64,000 nucleotides of DNA. Source: Burkholderia sp. 8Y. GTDB lineage: Bacteria > Pseudomonadota > Gammaproteobacteria > Burkholderiales > Burkholderiaceae. The translations under genes and the position numbers were made by a program. This document shows positions 59,415 to 64,000 of the stretch, in pieces (positions within the stretch are counted from its first letter, which is position 1; each line of letters opens with the position of its first letter). Location of the stretch: contig NZ_LR733544.1 in assembly GCF_902506145.1 (NCBI RefSeq), positions 1 to 64,000 of the forward strand. Direction: 5' to 3'. Below the pieces are notes generated by a model. It was not told the DNA's origin, did not search any database, and was given only the letters and a program-made list of their open reading frames with translations.

Positions 59415-59666
59415 TTAAGTGGCCTCGTGATGCTTGTGGTGGTGATGCTTGTGGTGGTGATGCTTCAACTGGAGCGTCGAATGTTTGCCATTCGGGCCCG
59501 CCGGCGCTCCCGTTTCGCCATTGCCGTTGGGTGTGCCAATACCGACGCCGCCGCGACCAGCGCCATTCCCGCCGGGAGCGCCTCCGGCATTGCCCTGGGC
59601 GAAGGCGGCGGTCGTTAAGCCCCATACAAGGGCGGTCGTCACGAGGCACTTCGTTGAAATGTTCAT
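59415..59666 (-). CDS. Secreted Gly-rich protein with His-rich tail
   Basis: An 83-residue protein from ATG 59666 behind SD AGAGGAG. A Sec signal peptide (LVTTALVWGLTTAAFAQ) is followed by a Gly/Asn-rich spacer (GGAPGGNGAGRGGVGIG) and a C-terminal tail HHHHKHHHHKHHEAT. The His clusters probably bind Ni, Cu or Zn in the periplasm. The ORF reaches upstream to 59765, but the SD sets the start. It could buffer metals or be a signal-peptide-driven small protein of stress loci. Confidence 0.75.
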   Translation of the reverse strand: MNISTKCLVTTALVWGLTTAAFAQGNAGGAPGGNGAGRGGVGIGTPNGNGETGAPAGPNGKHSTLQLKHHHHKHHHHKHHEAT

Positions 59667-60265
59667 TGTTGTTCTCCTCTTTGGATTGAATGTCCGATGG
59701 CGCACCGGCTCAAAAGCGCCTGGTGTCGGCAGCAGTAGTACCGCAATCGACGGTCCTATTCTCAATCATTAGTCTTCGCGAATGCGCGCGCTATTGGAGC
59801 CGATAAACATGACGGCTTTGGGTAGGGCTCGAGCCCTGTCTGGGAGTGCCGCTTCTATCGGCAGCTTGGGCACTTTCAGCCGCCCGAAAAGACCGCAGTT
59901 TCACCGCTTTTTCAGTGGATCACTCATGCCGCGACGCGCATACACTTCTTCTCATGGCGAGCAAACGAGCGCCATAAGCAGCCAAGCGATAGTCACCGAG
60001 CATACCGGCCTACCTAACCCTTTCCGGAAGCAGCGGTTGTCGCAGTTGCGGTTGTGTAGCAGTTGCAGGACGGCTGTTCGTCTCAAGCAGGTTAAGTTCG
60101 TTGCAAGTTCAGCGCGAGGTAGCATTCGAGGGACCGTAATCGCCTGAGAGCATTGTTGTTGCTGTCCAGTACGTGTTGGAAGAGAAGCCCCGGCCATTGC
60201 ATCATTGGTCGGGGCTTCGCTATTGCGGGACCGTCTGAGCAAGCGCCGGTGCGCCACTATCGACC
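59667..60265. other. Gene-free interval
   Basis: About 600 nt without a supported gene. A GC-rich inverted repeat (AAGCCCCGGCC near 60184 with GGTCGGGGCTT near 60206) may be a terminator for the adjacent gene but lacks a T-run on either strand. Confidence 0.4.
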
Positions 60266-60697
60266 TTACTGCGCCGGTTTCAGCTTGCGAGGCTTGGCGG
60301 GTGTCTTTACCTTGTTGTACTCGAATTCCGGCGTATTCTTCAGCGCGTCTTTCGTCGCGCCGGGCAGATAGAAGTTGCCGTCGCGCACCTCAAGCGACGC
60401 GATCGGCACTGCGACGTCGTGCGTGGCCACGCCAAGGAAGCCACCGGTCGAGATGATGGCTGCCGAGACGGTGGCGTCAGGCGAGATCACCAAGTCCTTG
60501 ATTGAGCCGATCTTCGCGTTCTGGTCGTTGTAGACCGCCTTGCCAAGAATGCTCTTTTTCGTGCTCCAGCCCTGTAGCAGCGCTTGAGACTGCTCGACGG
60601 TGACACTTAAAGGCTGCGTCCCGGCGACCTGGGCATGAGCGCCAAGGCTGACAGCGCCGATAGCGGTAGCGAGTGCGAGGCTTCGCAGCAATTTCAT
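60266..60697 (-). CDS. Periplasmic PRC-barrel domain protein
   Basis: A 143-residue protein from ATG 60697 behind SD GGAG. A Sec signal peptide (MKLLRSLALATAIGAVSLG, cleaved near HAQ) is followed by a PRC-barrel domain (ILGKAVYNDQNAKIGSIKDLVISPDATV, then IISTGGFLGVATHDVAVPI). Such secreted PRC-barrel proteins accompany stress and envelope genes. The C-terminus is Lys/Pro-rich. Confidence 0.85.
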   Translation of the reverse strand: MKLLRSLALATAIGAVSLGAHAQVAGTQPLSVTVEQSQALLQGWSTKKSILGKAVYNDQNAKIGSIKDLVISPDATVSAAIISTGGFLGVATHDVAVPIASLEVRDGNFYLPGATKDALKNTPEFEYNKVKTPAKPRKLKPAQ

Positions 60698-60874
60698 ATA
60701 GATTTTCTCCGTGTTGGTTGGCTGGACCGTCTTGCAAAGAACAGGCCCAGTCTTTACTTCCGCGAACCCTTGGCGTTCCTCAGCCAAACCAGTGGCGCGC
60801 GACTTGCGCATAGCATGCGCAGTTCAATGCAACCGTGGCGGTCAGCCGCGTTCTCAATGAGCGAAGGGGATGAC

Positions 60875-61360
60875 ATGAGCGAGATCGAACGAGACAACGA
60901 TGAAGGGCAGAAACATGCCCCGCAAGACGCAGTCGAGCGACGCGCGCTGTTGCTGCATCTTGGCGATGTGGTGGAATCAATCGGGTGCGTTTTGAAATGC
61001 GCTGATCGTCACAAGACCATCGGTGAAGCTGCCGCATCTGACGACTCCCTCGCGGGCTTCCCGCTACTGAACCTGATCGCGCCGGATCTCACGCCTCACG
61101 ACTTCGCTGCGCGCGCCGCGACCGCGTACTTCCTTTGGACCAAGGAGTTGCTTGAGGCCACGCTTAACCGCAAGCTTCTCGCATACACGGCTCAGCATGA
61201 CCTTTTCGCCGGCAATCAGGCCGGGTGGGACGCCTACGTCGAAATGATGCGGGTTGAAGTGCCGTGGTTCGGCGAAGGTCTCGGGCCGGTAAGCGAGGTG
61301 CAAGTCGAGCGCGAGGCGACCGCGACTCGGAGCGGCCGCGTTTCCGACACGTCCGATTAG
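60875..61360 (+). CDS. Hypothetical protein
   Basis: A 161-residue soluble protein from ATG 60875 (SD GAAGGGGA); 60857 is an alternative start. Helical middle (TAYFLWTKELLEATLNRKLLAYTAQ). No motif. The 3' end overlaps the convergent YjzC-like gene by 4 nt. Function unknown. Confidence 0.5.
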   Translation: MSEIERDNDEGQKHAPQDAVERRALLLHLGDVVESIGCVLKCADRHKTIGEAAASDDSLAGFPLLNLIAPDLTPHDFAARAATAYFLWTKELLEATLNRKLLAYTAQHDLFAGNQAGWDAYVEMMRVEVPWFGEGLGPVSEVQVEREATATRSGRVSDTSD

Positions 61361-61566
61361 TCCCCGGTGCCCAATTCGCTATGCTTGTGCGAGTGCGTGG
61401 CCGCGTGGACCAGTTCGTAGTGCGCGCCCTTGCCGCTGCGCGTCGGCGGGAAATGTTCGCCTTCAACGCAGGTCACTTCAAAACCGGAACCGCCATCGCC
61501 TTCTTTCACGACCTTGTAGATGCCCGACGTCTGGACCTTCTCACCGGGCTTGTGCTGGTCTGCCAT
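61357..61566 (-). CDS. YjzC-like small protein
   Basis: A 69-residue protein from ATG 61566 behind SD GAGGAGG. Contains HKPGEKVQTSGIYKVV and GEHFPPTRSGKGAHYELV, the pattern of YjzC-like small proteins (G-x-SGxY then FPP). The C-terminus has several His residues. Function unknown. Confidence 0.75.
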   Translation of the reverse strand: MADQHKPGEKVQTSGIYKVVKEGDGGSGFEVTCVEGEHFPPTRSGKGAHYELVHAATHSHKHSELGTGD

Positions 61567-61622
61567 TGTCGCCTCCTCGTTGTTGTGCCAATCGGCGTAA
61601 AGCAAAAGCTATTCCGCAGCGC

Positions 61623-62450
61623 CTATGAGTTGCGTTGTAGCAGGCGGTAAGCGTTGAAGTGGCGAATGGCTTTGGTCGCCTCGCCCAGTTCTTCATGGAT
61701 GCGCGCGGCGTTGAAATGGGCGTCCGCGAAGTCGGGCGCGTGTTCAATGCAGCGCTCGTAGGAAAGCAGTGCCTCGCGGAAGCGGCCCGAATCTTCAAGC
61801 GCGACGCCAATGTTGAACAGCAGCACCGGGTCGTTTGCGCGGTATCGCAGCGCTTCTTGATACACCGCTATGGCCTCGTCGAACCGCCCGCTGTCCATCA
61901 GGATGCCGCCAAGATTCAGCGACGCGTCGGTATAGTCAGGTACGCGTTCGAGCGCTTTTCGATAAGCCACCTCAGCGGCGTCGAGGTCATCGTCTTCCAG
62001 GCCGCGCGCCTGGCGGAATAGTTCGGCGGCTTCTTCTCGCGCGCGCTGCTCGCGCGGCGCCTGCATGGAAGCGACATTTCCGGACGCCTGCGCCTCCTCA
62101 AAATCCAGTAGCTGTTGGCCGGTTTCAGCATCCCATTGGCGGCTACTCTCGTCGCGGACAGCGACGCGATCGCCGAAGGCCGCGATGCGAACGCCAGTAA
62201 GCGAGCCTTCGCGTCCCCAGCTTTTCCGAAGGTGATCTAGCGCGCGGACGATCTTCATCGGCGAGACGCCCGCAACGCGAAGCGCGTGGGCAGTCCGGAG
62301 CATGACGACGTCTTGGAAGGTGAAGCGCCGCTCGCGTCGCTCGCCACTCGCCGGTGATATAAAGCCCGCCGCGATTAAACGCTCAACGACGGTGCGCGAC
62401 ACACCAAGCATGCGCTGCACATCGCGAAGGCTGTAACCGTCGTCTTGCAT
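61623..62450 (-). CDS. MerR-type regulator with TPR domain
   Basis: A 275-residue protein. The N-terminal MerR-like helix-turn-helix (YSLRDVQRMLGVSRTVVERLIAAGFI, then RRFTFQDVVMLRTAHAL) binds DNA. Residues 130-275 form TPR repeats (AYRKALERVPDYTDASLNLGG and related units) for protein contact. Its start lies against the Ku stop (62450 and 62452), so it is translated with ku. It may regulate this repair locus; the ligand is unknown. Confidence 0.88.
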   Translation of the reverse strand: MQDDGYSLRDVQRMLGVSRTVVERLIAAGFISPASGERRERRFTFQDVVMLRTAHALRVAGVSPMKIVRALDHLRKSWGREGSLTGVRIAAFGDRVAVRDESSRQWDAETGQQLLDFEEAQASGNVASMQAPREQRAREEAAELFRQARGLEDDDLDAAEVAYRKALERVPDYTDASLNLGGILMDSGRFDEAIAVYQEALRYRANDPVLLFNIGVALEDSGRFREALLSYERCIEHAPDFADAHFNAARIHEELGEATKAIRHFNAYRLLQRNS

Positions 62451-62451
62451 A

Positions 62452-63405
62452 TCACCGTTTCGTGCCGGTTTTCCGCGCCGGTGCCGGTTGGTCCTCCGTG
62501 GCCGCGCGGCGCACCGCGCGGCGCTTGGGCGCCGGTGCAGCTTGAGCAGTTTCAGCCGCTTCTTCCACTGGCGCGGCGGTGCGTGCGTTCTTGCGTGCCG
62601 CGCGCGGCGCCGCTGGCTGTTCGGCCGAGGGCTTCTTTCTTAGGCTCGCCCGTAGTGCTTCCACAAGGTCGATAACCTGCGCGCCGGGCTGCTCGACGGC
62701 GGGCGCGGCGGTGATCTTGTTGCCCGCGATCTTGTTGTCGATCTCGGCGAGGATGCGCTCCTTCTCCTCGTCCTTGTAAGCGGCCGCGTCGTAGCTGTCG
62801 ACGCGGTACTGCTCGATCAGTTGCTCGGCGAGCTGTAATTCCGTCGACTGGATCTCGGTTTCCTCGATGCCGATATCGGCTTGCGAGCGAACCTCATCGG
62901 CGTAGAGCAAAGTTTGGAGAATTAGCCCGTCGTTACCGGCGCGCACCTGCACCATATGCTGCTTGCCCTTCCACGTCCAATGGGCTAGCGCGCACGTGCC
63001 GCTGTCTTTCATCGCCTCCTGTAGCAGGCGGTATGGCTTGCCGCCGCGCTTGTCTGGCGCGAGGTAGTAGGGCTTGTCGAGGTAGATGGGATCGATCGCG
63101 TCGGTCGGCATGAACGACACGATGTCGATCGTGTGGCTGGCGCTCGCTTCAAGCGCCTCAAGCTCGGACTTCTCGAAAATGACGTATTTCTCTTTCTCGA
63201 ACTCGTAGCCTTTGACCATATCGGCGCGCTCGACGACTTTGCCGTCGTGCGGGCAGACGTACTGCTGCTTCAGGCGCGTGCCGCACTCTTTGTGCATCAG
63301 GTTGAAGCCAACGCCTGACTTGCTTTCCGTCGCCGTATAGACCTTCACCGGCACGGAGACGAGTCCAAAGCTGAGAGTCATTGACGCGATCGAGCGAGCA
63401 GCCAC
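62452..63405 (-). CDS. ku: Ku protein for non-homologous end joining
   Basis: A 317-residue bacterial Ku. Conserved start MAARSIASMTLSFGLVSVPVKVYTAT, then the cysteine-bearing MHKECGTRLKQQYVCPHDG, and the core YEFEKEKYVIFEKSELEAL. The C-terminal 60 residues are Lys/Arg/Ala/Pro-rich, as in DNA-binding extensions of longer Ku. It forms a homodimer that rings broken DNA ends and recruits LigD. Encoded about 4 kb from ligD on the opposite strand. First gene of the ku-merR pair. Confidence 0.95.
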   Translation of the reverse strand: MAARSIASMTLSFGLVSVPVKVYTATESKSGVGFNLMHKECGTRLKQQYVCPHDGKVVERADMVKGYEFEKEKYVIFEKSELEALEASASHTIDIVSFMPTDAIDPIYLDKPYYLAPDKRGGKPYRLLQEAMKDSGTCALAHWTWKGKQHMVQVRAGNDGLILQTLLYADEVRSQADIGIEETEIQSTELQLAEQLIEQYRVDSYDAAAYKDEEKERILAEIDNKIAGNKITAAPAVEQPGAQVIDLVEALRASLRKKPSAEQPAAPRAARKNARTAAPVEEAAETAQAAPAPKRRAVRRAATEDQPAPARKTGTKR

Positions 63406-63449
63406 AGTGGCCTCCCATTGAAGGTGATGGCCCTCTAGCGGTTACGCGC

Positions 63450-63857
63450 CTATGGTGCTTTGGCGACCTGGGCCTCGTCTGCGCGCACCTGCCGGTCTAG
63501 CCCGGCCGTGACACGCCACTCTTCCAGTACACGTTCCAGCAAATCGTAGGTGACCGGTTTGCTCATATAGCCGTCGAACGACGGGAAGTCATTGTCGCCC
63601 AGATCGTGCCTGCCGGTAATTGCCACCATGTAGGCCGTCTGCGATGCGCCGTCCCGCCTCAAACTCTCGCACGTGTGGCGGCCATCGCCGTCAGGGAGGT
63701 CTACGTCAGCCAGAATCACATCGAACAACTGCTGGCTCGCCAGTTGGCGTGCCGACTCACACTCATGCGCTACCGTGACTCCGTGCCCCATTTGCTCAAT
63801 TAGAGCCGCAAGACCCGCAGTAAAGTCGCGGTCGTCGTCAAGCACAAGAATCTTCAT
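63450..63857 (-). CDS. Stand-alone response regulator receiver
   Basis: A 135-residue receiver from ATG 63857 with SD GGGGAGG. Acidic cluster LDDD (6-9), acceptor Asp51 in LADVDLPDGDG, switch Thr in AITGRHD and Lys in MSKPV. No output domain. No kinase gene adjoins it; the hybrid kinase at 53376 is the only one in the window. The sequence to the right edge (63858-64000) shows no gene. Confidence 0.85.
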   Translation of the reverse strand: MKILVLDDDRDFTAGLAALIEQMGHGVTVAHECESARQLASQQLFDVILADVDLPDGDGRHTCESLRRDGASQTAYMVAITGRHDLGDNDFPSFDGYMSKPVTYDLLERVLEEWRVTAGLDRQVRADEAQVAKAP

Positions 63858-64000
63858 TTCTGCCTCCCCCCACAGCGAGCGCTGCAACGATTGCCCGCAT
63901 CCGCCTTTCCTAAACGCAATAAAAGTGCCATCGGAGGAGTGCGTCCGGGTCTGGCCGATCTGAAACCACCGGCGTTCCGTCGGAGCGTCTGCCTGTATGC

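Noticed and set aside
59782..60147. A 121-codon plus frame and overlapping minus frame in the 59.7-60.2 kb interval
   Set aside because: Both have random-looking, Arg/Ser/Cys-rich composition with no SD or motif.

Overview
The window reads as part of a large, GC-rich accessory replicon (megaplasmid or integrative conjugative element) from a beta-proteobacterium, most likely a Burkholderiaceae such as Paraburkholderia or Caballeronia. The basis is the PRTRC cassette, a Trb/VirB-like conjugation block ending in a DUF4400 membrane protein, a Ku plus LigD repair pair, and GC-rich coding throughout. I see no rRNA, tRNA, CRISPR array, replication initiator, integrase or intact insertion sequence. 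Assignments rest on motifs read by eye; no database search was run.

Layout. 0-3.7 kb: a possible IS-end relic, a frameshifted SNF2-like helicase and a second frameshifted gene. 3.7-9.8 kb: the complete PRTRC cassette (ParB, E, C, F, B, A, ThiF). Four of these proteins look like a ubiquitin-type conjugation set: E1-like ThiF, E2-like B, JAMM peptidase A and small Ub-like C. 9.9-20.6 kb: unknown and small genes, an alpha/beta hydrolase (frameshifted), a c-di-GMP phosphodiesterase, a lipoprotein and small membrane proteins. 20.8-24.2 kb: a MoxR ATPase, DUF3150 and metallopeptidase/VWA triad. 25.6-36.2 kb: the conjugation block (VirB11, B2, B3, B4, B5, B6, TraI-like protein, TraD coupling protein, DUF4400). 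An unknown gene and a UvrD-like helicase follow, to 39.1 kb. The stretch 25.3-39.3 kb is bracketed by two diverged copies of a roughly 130-bp element with identical internal spacing.

39.8-42.1 kb (minus strand): a bactofilin and a single-span membrane protein. 42.7-51.4 kb: a Gp3/RDF-like zinc-site protein, a NADAR protein, an SbcD-like phosphoesterase and SbcC-like ATPase (gp47/gp46 type), and small unknown genes. 51.6-64 kb: a chromosome-like stress and repair region with a hybrid sensor kinase, two stand-alone receivers, LigD without its phosphoesterase domain, Ku, a MerR-TPR regulator and small envelope proteins.

Two features recur across the 3-51 kb part. One is a short leader hairpin with GCGTC/GACGC arms followed by ATCGA. 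The other is an intrinsic-terminator-like hairpin with a U-tract placed directly before the Shine-Dalgarno sequence of the next gene, often with no room for a promoter between. Together they suggest a shared leader-based control scheme for this plasmid's genes. Three left-end reading frames are broken by what look like single-base losses from GG or CC doublets, which could be either decay or assembly error.
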